Made by a program: the position numbers and the translations under genes
NCBI GenBank assembly: GCA_026400935.1
Contig: JAPLNX010000051.1
Span: 1-35,613, forward strand
Length of the DNA: 35,613 nt
Direction: 5' to 3'
Origin: Planctomycetia bacterium
GTDB lineage: Bacteria; Planctomycetota; Planctomycetia; Planctomycetales; Planctomycetaceae
Notes under the pieces: generated by a model
What the model saw: only the letters and a program-made list of their open reading frames with translations
The model's database searches: none
What the model was told of the DNA's origin: nothing
Shown: positions 7,603 to 16,348 of the stretch, one piece after another
Numbering within the stretch: the first letter of the stretch is position 1
Layout: each line of letters starts with the position of its first letter

Positions 7603-9819
7603 TTAATGGTTGAAAAGGAATTCCTTGGTATTGATCAACGCCCAAATGAGATCTTGGTAATTCGCATTCGCGGCCGTGCCGGGTTCATTCAAGTAGTCGA
7701 TCGCGGTCTTCAGTTCTTGCGGGCGTGGTTCGCGCGAGAAGGCGGCGAGGTACAGTTCGCGGACTTTCGCTTCGGCCGGTTTGTCTTCTTTCGCGAGGCG
7801 TTCTGCTCGGCCGGTGGGGGCGGCGAGTTTGGCTTTCAGTTCGGCGGCGTTGAGCAGGTGCAGGCTCTGCGCGAGGCTTGAGGATTGGACTCGTTCACAT
7901 TCGCAGACGCTCTCGGCTTCGGGGCGGCCGAAGACTCGCAGGAATTGCGATGAGGCGTTGTAGCTGTTGTCGGGGAGAGCGACCGCTCGCGTGCCGGGCG
8001 GGAGATTGGCGAAGTCGGTTTGCGTCCCCGCCAAGCGGTCGATCGCGTCGAGCAGCACCTCGGCCTGCAAGCGGCGCGGGTAGTAACGCGAGTAGTTCTG
8101 CCGATCGACGATGTTGTGTTGGTTCGGCACTTCGCTCAATTGATAGGCTCGCGATTGCGTGAGGACTCGCACGAGTTCCTTCAGATCAAATCCGCTGGCG
8201 ATGAAATGCTTTTCGAGGGCTTCGAGCAGCGCGGGATTCGTCGGCGGATTCGTGTCACGGATGTCGTCTTCCGGCTCGATCAGGCCGCGGACGAAGAAGT
8301 GTTTCCAATACCGATTGACGAGCGACTTCGCGAAGAACGGGTTCGTCTTCCCGCCCATCCAATCGGCGAGTTTAAGTCGCGGGTCTGCGTCGGCGGCGAT
8401 CTCTGGGATCGCATCCCCCAGTGCGGCGGGCTTGAGCGGCACGCCCGACTTGATGTTCGTGGCAGTTGCGATGCCGCGCTTGTGGAAGATCAAATCCTCG
8501 CCGCGAGTCCCCGACGGCTTGCGGCCGACCTGACTGAAGAAGGCGACCAGCGAATAATAGTCATCCTGGCTCCAACGCTCGAACGGATGATGATGACACT
8601 GAGCACACTGCATTCGCACGCCGAGGAAGAGTTGGGCGACATCTTCGATCTGCTCCTTCGGTTCTTTGACACGCTTGTACCACGCGACCGGCGGGTTGCC
8701 GATCACGGTCCCGGTCGCGGCGAGCACCTCGCGGACGAACTGGTCGTAGGGCTTGTTGGCGAGAAAGCTGTCGCGGACCCACGCATGAAACGCAAAGTTG
8801 GCAGTCGTGTCGCTGGGCTCGTCGCGGCGATTCTTCAGCAGCGCGGTCCACTTGTTGGCGAAGAAGTCGGCATAGTCCGGACTCTGTAGCAGGTTGTCGA
8901 TGACCTTGTCCCGCCTCCCCTCGTCCTTGCTGGCGAGGAACGCGGTCGCTTCTTCGTCGGTCGGCAGCCGTCCGCCGATATCGAGGGTCACTCGGCGCAA
9001 GAACGTCGCGTCATCGGAGAGCGTTGACGGCGGAATGCCGAGAGACTTGAGGTTCGCAAAGACCAGCTCATCGACAAAGTTTTTCGATGACGGCAGGTTC
9101 TCAACGGGAGCACCCAGCGGCACCGACGCGCTGTAAACGGAAACTCGCGACTGATACCGAACCATCACCGCAACGTTGCCGACGATGTCGGAGATCTTCA
9201 CGAGTCCGCGCTCACTCACATCAGCCATCGCTTTGTCGTTTGCCTCGTACAGCGCCATGTTCGTCACATCGCGGATGCTACCGTCCGAGTATTTGGCGAT
9301 CGCCTTGAGTTGCTGTTCCGCTCCACGCTGAATCGTTCCGCGAGATGGTTCAACGTCAAACGAAACCAGCTTGGGAACTGTTGCGACGTCAAATGTTGCT
9401 CCTTGTTGAATCCAATTTCGCAGAAGTGCAAAGCCTTCCGAGTTGACAGGTAGTCGTACGCCACCACCATGAGGGACTTGCCCCGATCCTTTCAACAGCA
9501 ACAAGCTTCGCTCTGGAGCCCCCGCGAAGAGCCGCCGACTTCGGCCATCTTTGGTCAGCGACTCAAAATCTTCCTGCGGCTCAAAGCCGAGCAGCGACAA
9601 CTGAAATCCCTTTTGTCCGCCCCCTGCCTTTGCATGACAGACGCCAACGTTGCAACCCGCTTTCGTCAACACGGGCATGACTTGGTTCACGAAGCTCACG
9701 GATTGTTCGGCAGCAGCGGCGGTCATCGAAATCAACAGAAACAGGCTCACACCAGATAGCAAATGCCGACTCAATCGGAACGACAATCGCCGTGGAGCAT
9801 CATGATCCGAGAAGTACAT
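7603..9819 (-). CDS. DUF1549/DUF1553 protein with N-terminal cytochrome-like and BIG2 domains
   Basis: The start at 9817-9819 is chosen because GGAG lies 5 nt upstream and a signal peptide follows (LSGVSLFLLISMTAAAA); an ATG at 9840 is possible. The protein has 738 residues. In order it has a planctomycete cytochrome-like N-domain with CNVGVCHAKAGG and VPHGGGVRLP; an Ig-like BIG2 domain (VSFDVEPSRGTIQRG...YSDGSIRDVT); DUF1549 (FLRRVTLDIGGRLPTDEEA...FFANKWTALLKNR) with a CAQCHHHPFERW haem-like motif; and DUF1553 (NPFFAKSLVNRYWKHFFVRG to FLFNH). This is the canonical planctomycete architecture, normally paired with DUF1501. It heads the minus-strand operon. A role in extracellular redox or polymer handling has been proposed for such sets but cannot be shown here. 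Confidence 0.95.
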   Translation of the reverse strand: MYFSDHDAPRRLSFRLSRHLLSGVSLFLLISMTAAAAEQSVSFVNQVMPVLTKAGCNVGVCHAKAGGGQKGFQLSLLGFEPQEDFESLTKDGRSRRLFAGAPERSLLLLKGSGQVPHGGGVRLPVNSEGFALLRNWIQQGATFDVATVPKLVSFDVEPSRGTIQRGAEQQLKAIAKYSDGSIRDVTNMALYEANDKAMADVSERGLVKISDIVGNVAVMVRYQSRVSVYSASVPLGAPVENLPSSKNFVDELVFANLKSLGIPPSTLSDDATFLRRVTLDIGGRLPTDEEATAFLASKDEGRRDKVIDNLLQSPDYADFFANKWTALLKNRRDEPSDTTANFAFHAWVRDSFLANKPYDQFVREVLAATGTVIGNPPVAWYKRVKEPKEQIEDVAQLFLGVRMQCAQCHHHPFERWSQDDYYSLVAFFSQVGRKPSGTRGEDLIFHKRGIATATNIKSGVPLKPAALGDAIPEIAADADPRLKLADWMGGKTNPFFAKSLVNRYWKHFFVRGLIEPEDDIRDTNPPTNPALLEALEKHFIASGFDLKELVRVLTQSRAYQLSEVPNQHNIVDRQNYSRYYPRRLQAEVLLDAIDRLAGTQTDFANLPPGTRAVALPDNSYNASSQFLRVFGRPEAESVCECERVQSSSLAQSLHLLNAAELKAKLAAPTGRAERLAKEDKPAEAKVRELYLAAFSREPRPQELKTAIDYLNEPGTAANANYQDLIWALINTKEFLFNH

Positions 9820-10040
9820 GTCGTCTCCGATTTTGGGCATGAGCGATGAGGTGGGCAAATCTGGGGGCTGCGAATAACTCAGCTTAGCACGCACTTTGAG
9901 TGAGCCGAAACAAAACATCGGCAAATACTAATGCGACCATTCGGTTCGTACCAACGCCAGATGACCAGCAAATGGCGTCATTCGATGATTCGTTTTAGGC
10001 TGTGTGTCAGGAATTCCGGTGAGCGTTATTCAAAATGTGA

Positions 10041-10064
10041 TGGGCAAGTCAGCCCGTCCTACGA
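10041..10064. repeat. Short palindromic intergenic fragment upstream of the amidohydrolase gene
   Basis: GGGC (10042-10045) and GCCC (10052-10055) form a small hairpin, followed by GTCCTACG. It looks like half of a longer dispersed planctomycete intergenic repeat, but no second copy is present in this window. The whole gap 9820-10079 between the divergent DUF1549/1553 and amidohydrolase genes should also hold both promoters; none stands out. Confidence 0.3.
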
Positions 10065-10079
10065 GAATGAGGAATTGCA

Positions 10080-11324
10080 ATGAGAAGAACTCTTTTCACG
10101 AACGTCATGATTCTCGATTGCACGGGAGCCGCTCCTTATCTCGGTGAGGTGCTCGTTGAAGGGAATCGCATCACGACAGTTGCCCGCGAGATGAACCAGG
10201 TGTCACAAGAAGGGGTCGATGTGATTGACGGTGGCGGCGCAACGTTAATGCCGGGACTGATCGAATCGCACGCTCACCTGAGCATCGACGATGCAGCGGA
10301 CCTCGTGCAAATCGGGATGATTCCGCCTGAAGAGACGACGCTCATCGCGGTACGAAACGCGAGGCTGTATCTCGACTGTGGCATCACCAGTTGCATCAGC
10401 GCGGCGTCGGCGAAGCCGCGTACGGATGTCGTGATTCGAAATGCAATTAACAAAGGTGAGATTCCGGGACCGAGATTGCTGGCGGCCAGTCCTTGGCTGA
10501 CCGTAACCGGCGGACTCGGCGATATGCGAACACAGCAGATGCCACACATGTCGTCGATGGCGATCACGTTGGATGGTCCAGAGGAGTTTCGGCGAATGAC
10601 TCGCGAGTTGATTCGAGAAGGAGTGGACATTATCAAGCTGGTCATCTCCGGCGACACGTTCGTACCGCACGCTCCTTCGCATACGACGGTCATGAGTGAA
10701 TCGGAGATCGCGGCGGCGGCGGAGGTCGTACATGCTCATGGAAAGCGGATGAGTGCTCATTGCCGCAGCGCAAACTCGGTCAAGCTGGCGGTGAAGTATG
10801 GTGTGAAGGTGATCTATCACGCCAATTTTGCGGACGAAGAGGCGATCGACCTGCTTGAAGCGAATAAAGACTGGGTCTTCATCAGCCCTAACATCGGCTT
10901 CACGGCGACAGCCTCATATGCCGGAGAGAAATGGTTTACCGAGCAGCAAGTGCAAGAGTTTGGCTTCCGCGAAGAATTGGCTGGTGCAGCTCAAGGGCTG
11001 AAGGAACTCAAGCGACGCGGTATCCGGATTCTCGGTGGCGGCGATTACGGATTCTTCGTGACTCCACACGGTGAGAACGCACGCGATCTTGATCATCTCG
11101 TTCGCTATTGCGATTTCACCCCGATGGAGGCGCTACTGACAATGACAAAACATGGCGGAGCGGCGATGGATTTACCCAATGAGCTAGGACAAATTCAACC
11201 TGGCTTTTTGGCTGATCTGCTTTTGGTGGCGGGCGACCCACTAGCCGAACCGAAGGTGTTGCTCGACCGCAAGAGAGTGATCGCGGTGATGAAGAATGGT
11301 GAGTTTCATCGACGACCGATTTGA
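10080..11324 (+). CDS. Metal-dependent amidohydrolase (imidazolonepropionase/prolidase-like)
   Basis: The 414-residue protein starts at an ATG behind TGAGGA. It shows the amidohydrolase-superfamily pattern. An N-terminal beta-sandwich segment comes first (FTNVMILDCTG...VDVIDGGGATLMPGLIESHAHL). HxH metal ligands are H64 and H66, the probable carboxylated Lys is K186 in IIKLVISG, further His ligands are H227 (SAHC) and H247 (IYHANF), and the catalytic Asp is D322 in GGGDYG. The C-terminal GFLADLLLVAGDPL and KRVIAVMKNGE segments complete the fold. No signal peptide is seen, so it is likely cytoplasmic. The subgroup includes imidazolonepropionase-like and Xaa-Pro dipeptidase-like enzymes as well as carbamate or organophosphate hydrolases, so the substrate is open. 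It stands alone, divergent from the exported-protein operon and convergent with the next gene (44 bp gap). Confidence 0.9.
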   Translation: MRRTLFTNVMILDCTGAAPYLGEVLVEGNRITTVAREMNQVSQEGVDVIDGGGATLMPGLIESHAHLSIDDAADLVQIGMIPPEETTLIAVRNARLYLDCGITSCISAASAKPRTDVVIRNAINKGEIPGPRLLAASPWLTVTGGLGDMRTQQMPHMSSMAITLDGPEEFRRMTRELIREGVDIIKLVISGDTFVPHAPSHTTVMSESEIAAAAEVVHAHGKRMSAHCRSANSVKLAVKYGVKVIYHANFADEEAIDLLEANKDWVFISPNIGFTATASYAGEKWFTEQQVQEFGFREELAGAAQGLKELKRRGIRILGGGDYGFFVTPHGENARDLDHLVRYCDFTPMEALLTMTKHGGAAMDLPNELGQIQPGFLADLLLVAGDPLAEPKVLLDRKRVIAVMKNGEFHRRPI

Positions 11325-11368
11325 TGCCATAGAAGGTCTTGCGTTCAAAATCTTGCGTAGCCGTCACG

Positions 11369-12382
11369 CTACCGACTTGGCGATTGATTGCGTCCTGCCA
11401 GTTTCGATGCGGCGTTGAGAAACTCATCCGCGCGCGGGTCATGATCGCAATGCAACAGAACTCCCATCAGAAACTGTCTATCGAGGTCACGTGAGTCTGC
11501 TTTCGCCCATTGGCTCACTTGATCAAGCCACTCTTTCTTTTTTGCGAGTCTGTCGGCGTCATCGGCATTCGAGCCGAGAACCTCATCGAGTGTGGCTGCG
11601 TTTTGGAGTGCGTCTGGAGCAATCTGGAAACCACGTTTGAGTTTGGCGACGGCGTGCGAGTACCGCTGCATCGCAACCAAGGCGAACGCTTGCCGAAAAT
11701 AGACTTCACTGTCCCAGCCAACATCGCGTTGAGCCGCTAAGTAGCAGAGGTAGGCTTCGGTGTATTTGCCAGTTCGCAACAACCGGTCTCCATTGGCAAC
11801 GTCTGACGATAACACGTCCCCGTTTGGCGTTTCGACGGCGCTGACTTGTTGAATGTCAGACGCTTGTCTTTTAACTGATGCTGGTTGCGAACTACGAGGC
11901 GATGCTGATTCACGGTGCTCTGTCACTTGCACGTTTGGCGGTGCGGACTTCTTTCCAAAACGCGGTGTCCAAGCAGGCGCAGACAGGTAACTACGTGGAT
12001 ACACAGTCTCGGGGTAATACGGAGTCACTGGGAAGATCGATGTGCGCTGCACGATCCATTCAGGAGTTGTTGCTGACGCAACTGCTGGGACACCGCCCCA
12101 GAAGTAGCCGGTCGTTGCTCCGTTGTAGCCTGATGAGTAAGCCCCGCTCGATGGCGTCGAGAAGTAAGAGTTGTAGGCAATTGGCGAGCCGTACCAATTG
12201 TGAAACGAGACACCGTAAGGATCGGTGACGCACATCGCTCGTGGCAGATAGCTCGCGACATATGGTTGAGATGAAGTTGCGTATTGCGGGGGCATGGCAG
12301 GCTGCGCCTCCGCAGTCTGAGGTCTCAGACCGACAAGCAACAGCCACAGGAAAAGCCCCGCTCCACAACGACGTCGCATCAT
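11369..12382 (-). CDS. Secreted Tyr/Ser/Pro-rich protein with C-terminal TPR-like region
   Basis: The start is one of two tandem ATGs (12380-12382 or 12377-12379) behind GGAG; the second has better spacing. The protein is 337 residues. A signal peptide (about residues 5-26) is followed by a low-complexity segment rich in Tyr, Ser, Pro and Gly (about 30-150), then a basic/Ser linker. The C-terminal 130 residues carry helical repeats of TPR type (GDRLLRTGKYTEAYLCYLAA, VYFRQAFALVAMQRYSHAVA). Planctomycetes have many such exported small TPR proteins of unknown role. The next gene downstream is convergent. No enzyme motif is visible. It may sit in the cell envelope and bind protein partners, but that is inference. 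Confidence 0.8.
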   Translation of the reverse strand: MMRRRCGAGLFLWLLLVGLRPQTAEAQPAMPPQYATSSQPYVASYLPRAMCVTDPYGVSFHNWYGSPIAYNSYFSTPSSGAYSSGYNGATTGYFWGGVPAVASATTPEWIVQRTSIFPVTPYYPETVYPRSYLSAPAWTPRFGKKSAPPNVQVTEHRESASPRSSQPASVKRQASDIQQVSAVETPNGDVLSSDVANGDRLLRTGKYTEAYLCYLAAQRDVGWDSEVYFRQAFALVAMQRYSHAVAKLKRGFQIAPDALQNAATLDEVLGSNADDADRLAKKKEWLDQVSQWAKADSRDLDRQFLMGVLLHCDHDPRADEFLNAASKLAGRNQSPSR

Positions 12383-12582
12383 GTTCTCCGTTCGACAGGG
12401 CCGCCATCTGATCATCCAGTAGCGGCACGTCGAGCGGGATTCTCAGAGCGTGGAACGGGGGGCGTCAAATTAGAATTCGAGCAACCTCACACGAATCGAC
12501 GAAAGTCAAACCGATTGGTCCGATACCGCCGGTTAAGCGACTAGCGTGCGAAAATGCATCAAACGTCAGCGTGAATCTACTT

Positions 12583-12760
12583 ACTCAAACTGAGCGTTTT
12601 CAAGGAAGGGAATTTCACCGCCAAGGCGCTAAGAACGCGAAGAGCCACAATGGAAGCAGGCCGTTTCCAAGGTCGCCGTGCATCACGGCTATTAAGAACT
12701 GTTTGGGAGTCTTCCTTCGCGTACTTTACGCCTTGACGGTGAAAACTGCTCAGTTTGAGT
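12583..12760. mobile_element. MITE-like element with 13-bp perfect terminal inverted repeats
   Basis: ACTCAAACTGAGC at 12583-12595 is matched exactly, inverted, at 12748-12760. Inside it a second, imperfect pair of arms extends the symmetry: the CACCGCCAAGGCG region at 12616-12628 continuing to GCGAAGA (12643), against 12711-12741. The left arm carries about 15 extra bases between the two blocks. The element is about 178 bp with no coding potential. It fills most of the 380-bp gap between the HDOD gene and the TPR-like gene and ends 2 bp from the HDOD stop codon. The remainder of the gap (12383-12582) should hold the promoter of the TPR-like gene; no clear -35/-10 pair was seen. Confidence 0.7.
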
Positions 12761-12762
12761 AC

Positions 12763-13668
12763 TCAGACGACCATCATTGCTGCTGCGTCTCGCTGAGCCT
12801 CATCCAGCAACGTCGGCAAAGCTTCGACAAACGCCGTTTCAAACTGACCGTTTTCATCGTTGACGAGCAATGACAGTGCTGAGGGTGGAACGAATTCCGC
12901 CAGCATATTCTCCCCGAAGCGTTCCCAGTCATTGGCGAGTTGATCGGCCACAGCAATGAGCGCCGTTAAGCATTGATGCTCTTCCGCGAGTTCCGGTTGG
13001 TGATGATTCAAAATGACAGACGGGATCGGTTGTGGGATTTGATTGCCTTGAGTGAACCACGCCCCCAAGTGGCAGTGATCGGTACCAGTTGCTTCAAGTT
13101 CTCTGTCTAGCAACTCTGGTGTCTCTTCAAAATCGAGCGGATCGAACTTAAGAAACAACTCCGGAACTACGACCGCGAACAAGATGCGACCGAAATCGTG
13201 CAATAGACCTGCGGTGAATTCCTCCCCTTGAAAGCCGAGGCGGAACGTGCGATTCAATCGAGTCGCCAACAAGGCTGTCGTGAAACTGTGTCGCCACAGC
13301 GATTCGCGAATCCATTCTTGAGACATACTGACTCGGTGCATCAAGCTGGCCACGCTGGCCGACAGAATGAGGTATTGGCACTCACGAAAGCCAATTCGCA
13401 TCACACAGCGATTGAGGTCTAAAATTGGAGTAACTGGGCAATACAACGCGCTGTTTGCCATCTTCAGAATGTCCGCTCCGAGCTTCACATCTCGTTTGAT
13501 GACGTTGGTGAATTCTTGAATTGAGCAGTTGGGATTTTTAACGATCTCCAACGCTTCTTGAGCAACGGCGCGCAACATCTGCAATTGCCCCACACGTTTC
13601 TTCAACGCTTGAATGATCTCTGGGGGCGGCATTAGTACGGGATCAACAAAGCGAGCGGTAGCAATCAC
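12763..13668 (-). CDS. HDOD-domain signalling protein
   Basis: The frame opens at ATG 13824, but the best start is the GTG at 13666-13668, which has AAGGAG 6-7 nt upstream; the ATG has no ribosome site, and a 9-bp hairpin lies between the two. This gives 301 residues. The protein is an HDOD domain throughout: an early LKKRVGQLQMLRAVAQEALEI helix, KRDVKLGADILKMANSALY, the CVMRIGFRECQYLILSAS helix, LWRHSFTTALLATRLN and GLLHDFGRILF. HDOD is a phosphodiesterase-like HD fold that usually lacks metal-dependent catalysis and works in signal relay, often for motility or biofilm. It lies downstream of the CheA-like/STPK gene on the same strand with a 213-bp gap, so the two may be functionally linked. 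The start choice is the main uncertainty. Confidence 0.88.
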   Translation of the reverse strand: MIATARFVDPVLMPPPEIIQALKKRVGQLQMLRAVAQEALEIVKNPNCSIQEFTNVIKRDVKLGADILKMANSALYCPVTPILDLNRCVMRIGFRECQYLILSASVASLMHRVSMSQEWIRESLWRHSFTTALLATRLNRTFRLGFQGEEFTAGLLHDFGRILFAVVVPELFLKFDPLDFEETPELLDRELEATGTDHCHLGAWFTQGNQIPQPIPSVILNHHQPELAEEHQCLTALIAVADQLANDWERFGENMLAEFVPPSALSLLVNDENGQFETAFVEALPTLLDEAQRDAAAMMVV

Positions 13669-13742
13669 GAAATTCTCCTTTTTCTGATACTTCTTACCAA
13701 AGCCAACAACCATCACTCGCGAGTCAGACGGAACGCGATAAT

Positions 13743-13774
13743 GTCCGATTTCCGATGATTCCGCCAAATCGGAC
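13743..13774. repeat. 9-bp inverted repeat in the leader of the HDOD gene
   Basis: GTCCGATTT (13743-13751) and AAATCGGAC (13766-13774) are perfect inverted arms with a 14-nt loop, 75 bp upstream of the preferred GTG start. It could be an operator or an mRNA leader hairpin. It also argues that this stretch is non-coding, supporting the GTG over the upstream ATG. Confidence 0.55.
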
Positions 13775-13881
13775 GCTGAAGCGTTCCGGCTGATGGGCAG
13801 TTGGTTGCAGTGAGCAGTCTCCATTTTGCAAACGGGTTGAGGGGATCAGTGCCTGTGGGGGAAACATGGCATGCGATGCGT

Positions 13882-15912
13882 TCAAGGGTTGTCGGGGACA
13901 GAGCTTGTTGAGCCGACGCTTATCGGAGGTGCCGTCGTTGTGTTTCGCGAATTCATTTTGATCGTCGCGATCATGAAGCCGATGAACGCGATCGCGGCGA
14001 CCCAGCGCCAGCCGCGTTCGGTCGAGATCGGGAACGCATTCTGTACGACACGAGATTTGACGGGCTCGCAGCGAGGATTGTCGAACGGCAGCTCTTCATC
14101 GGGAGTCAGGTCAACATCGCACGACAAGCGGACGCGGTTTGTGTTTTCCAAGTAGTCCGACAACGCATCGGCAAAATCGACCGCGGAGGTGAACCGGTCA
14201 GAGCTAAGTTTGGCCATTGCTCGGCGACAGATGGCATCCAGCCGACCGTCATCGTCGCCAGAGACGTGTAACGGTGCGGCATCCTTCGACAGTATTTGTG
14301 CCAAGACTGACGCGACCGTTCCGTCATACGGCTTATGGCCGCTGAGCATTTCATACAAAATGACGCCTAACGCATGGATGTCGGTAGTCGGACCGATCTC
14401 GTCGATCTTGCCTTCGACTTGTTCGGGCGACATGTACGCAGGGCTGCCCAGGATTGTCCCTTGTTGAGTGATCTCCACTTCGCCCGGTTGATGACGTCGT
14501 GCCAATCCGAAGTCCATCAATATCGGCTCGCCCTCTTTGTTGATCATGATATTGGCGGGCTTCATGTCGCGATGCACGATCCCCATTTGATGAGCTTGAT
14601 GCAGCGCTGTTGCCAGCGTGCGTGCCAACTTGACCGCATCGATCGGTGCGATCAAACAGCCGCCGACCAAGGATTCCGACAGCGGCTGACCGTTGATGTA
14701 GGCCATCGTCAAAAAAGGTTGACCATCGACCTCGCCGAAGTCATAGATCGGGCAAAGATTCGCATGCTGTAGTGAAGCCATCGAACGAGCTTCGCGGTAA
14801 AACCGCTCGACGACTTCTTGTCCGTCTCCAGGCTTCATTCGCAACACTTTCAGGGCAACCTGCCGATTCAGAATTCGATCCGAAGCTAAATAGACCGTCC
14901 CCATTGCCCCCTGACCAAGTTCACGAGATAACGTATAGCGGCCAAACGGTTGCGGATATTCGTTGACGGGAGTTACTACTTCATTCTGACTGGCTTCCGA
15001 GAATTCTCCGTCGGGTCGAACGCGAACAGTCGACTCCATATTTTGATCTAAGAGGTTGGCATCGGGGACAATGAGTCCCATCGGTCGCGTTTCTGATGAG
15101 GGCTGCAACATCTCGGTACGCAACGATTCCAACAGCGCGCGAATCAACTCTGACGCGGGGAATTGCAGCAGCCGTTTCGATTGCGATTCGGACTTTAGCA
15201 GTCGCTTCAGGCTCGATCGCAATTCAGGACATGACGCACAGGCTTGGTCGAGGAACTCCGAGCGTTCTGCTTCCGTCGCCAAGCCAGCAGCGTGAGAAAA
15301 CATTTGCCGAATTTGATTTCGAGCGGTCATGACCTCATCGATCAGCCGCATCAAACGACCGCTGACTTGCTTCGATTCGGGGACCGAGCCGACATGTGAA
15401 TCCACCAAATTTTCAATGATGAAATCACTCAAACTATTTGCCGTGCCGCGTAGCGGTTCGCTTTGCTGATGCAATAATTCTTTGCGTTGAAACGGCGAGG
15501 GTGGTCCGCCGACTCTTAGGCTTTGAGCCTTACTATGAGCTTTCGCGACAAGATTGGGCTTGAGTTCTGCGGGCGAAGTTTGTGGCGGGCTGTTGTTAGA
15601 AAGCAGAGATCGCCCCATGCGAATCACGCCGAGCAACTCGGTGGTCATCTCCAAGGATTGCTGAGGCCAGCGTTCACGCATCGAACGCAGCAATTGACCG
15701 CCATGTTGGCAAAGTGTTTCGAAGTCGCGCCGCCCAACTCGGCCTGACATCTCTCCCAAACCTTGCATCACTTCGACAAGGGTAGTCAGTTTATTCGGGT
15801 CGTCTGGGGACTTCCGCCAGTCAGTTACGCCGAGATCCAACAGGTCCAGCTCTTCAAGGCTGCGGCTTGTGAATTTTCGCGTCATGTTGGAGGCCAAATT
15901 CATGGGACTCAT
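13882..15912 (-). CDS. Membrane Hanks-type Ser/Thr kinase with a CheA P1/P3-like N-terminus
   Basis: The 676-residue protein has a complete kinase domain at about 325-590: glycine loop LGQGAMGTVYLA, ATP Lys in VALKVL, catalytic HRDMKPANIM, MDFGLA, and the SPAYMSPEQ segment. A single membrane helix lies near 640-660 (RWVAAIAFIGFMIATIKM), leaving almost no periplasmic domain, whereas related kinases often have long WD40 or TPR tails. The N-terminus is unusual. Residues 19-105 follow the helix pattern of a CheA Hpt domain (SPDDPNKLTTLVEVMQGLG...) with Gln50 where the phospho-His should be. Residues 184-202 (GRLMRLIDEVMTARNQI) resemble the CheA dimerisation helix. AERSEFLDQACASCPELR (about 215-232) is the stretch commonly seen before planctomycete STPK domains. 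The ATG at 15912 has no strong ribosome site; ATG at codon 10 is possible. The HDOD gene follows on the same strand. Confidence 0.93.
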   Translation of the reverse strand: MSPMNLASNMTRKFTSRSLEELDLLDLGVTDWRKSPDDPNKLTTLVEVMQGLGEMSGRVGRRDFETLCQHGGQLLRSMRERWPQQSLEMTTELLGVIRMGRSLLSNNSPPQTSPAELKPNLVAKAHSKAQSLRVGGPPSPFQRKELLHQQSEPLRGTANSLSDFIIENLVDSHVGSVPESKQVSGRLMRLIDEVMTARNQIRQMFSHAAGLATEAERSEFLDQACASCPELRSSLKRLLKSESQSKRLLQFPASELIRALLESLRTEMLQPSSETRPMGLIVPDANLLDQNMESTVRVRPDGEFSEASQNEVVTPVNEYPQPFGRYTLSRELGQGAMGTVYLASDRILNRQVALKVLRMKPGDGQEVVERFYREARSMASLQHANLCPIYDFGEVDGQPFLTMAYINGQPLSESLVGGCLIAPIDAVKLARTLATALHQAHQMGIVHRDMKPANIMINKEGEPILMDFGLARRHQPGEVEITQQGTILGSPAYMSPEQVEGKIDEIGPTTDIHALGVILYEMLSGHKPYDGTVASVLAQILSKDAAPLHVSGDDDGRLDAICRRAMAKLSSDRFTSAVDFADALSDYLENTNRVRLSCDVDLTPDEELPFDNPRCEPVKSRVVQNAFPISTERGWRWVAAIAFIGFMIATIKMNSRNTTTAPPISVGSTSSVPDNP

Positions 15913-16209
15913 CCGGAGCGCAGTGCGGTGGGTTTCTGAGCCGCATCAGGTGAATGGTCGAAGCCCTCGACGGTGACTTGATCGAAAGTTCGACACTCAC
16001 GCGGAAATCGCCAGCGGCATGTTCAACTTGGCCGATCGTGCGCATTGAGACGATCGCATCAACTACGGAGATGCTGGAAAGGAGACGGTGAAAGTTCCCA
16101 CGCGCACCAGCGGCTTGCAGCTAGGCGGGGTCGCTGTCGTTTAGGGTAAGTCAGGGAAATTCCGACGACGGCCCGCCGGCTAATAGTGCGGATATGGATT
16201 ACTTCGTAG

Positions 16210-16256
16210 TTCCGCCTTTATGCGGCGCGCGCAGTAGGTCCCGCCTAAAAGCGGAA
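16210..16256. repeat. REP-like imperfect inverted repeat
   Basis: TTCCGCCTTTATGCGG (16210-16225) faces CCGCCTAAAAGCGGAA (16241-16256). The arms match at 13 of 16 positions, and each arm is itself a small CCGC/GCGG hairpin. It is of the same general style as the other intergenic elements in the window, but of different sequence. Confidence 0.6.
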
Positions 16257-16321
16257 TCCCGAACTCGTTTATACCGTGCCTTCTCAGTTGGTTGTCTTGG
16301 CCAACAATTTCTAATTCCCAA

Positions 16322-16348
16322 TTGCAATGCGCATCAGTGTCTTATAGT
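16322..16348 (+). promoter_or_regulatory. Candidate promoter of the GntR/ABC operon
   Basis: TTGCAA (16322-16327) and TATAGT (16343-16348) form a -35/-10-like pair with a short 15-bp spacer. The -10 lies inside the operator palindrome, which would suit repression by the GntR protein. Transcription would start near 16355, leaving a leader of about 25 nt that contains the GGAG ribosome site. The spacer is shorter than usual, so confidence is limited. Confidence 0.4.
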
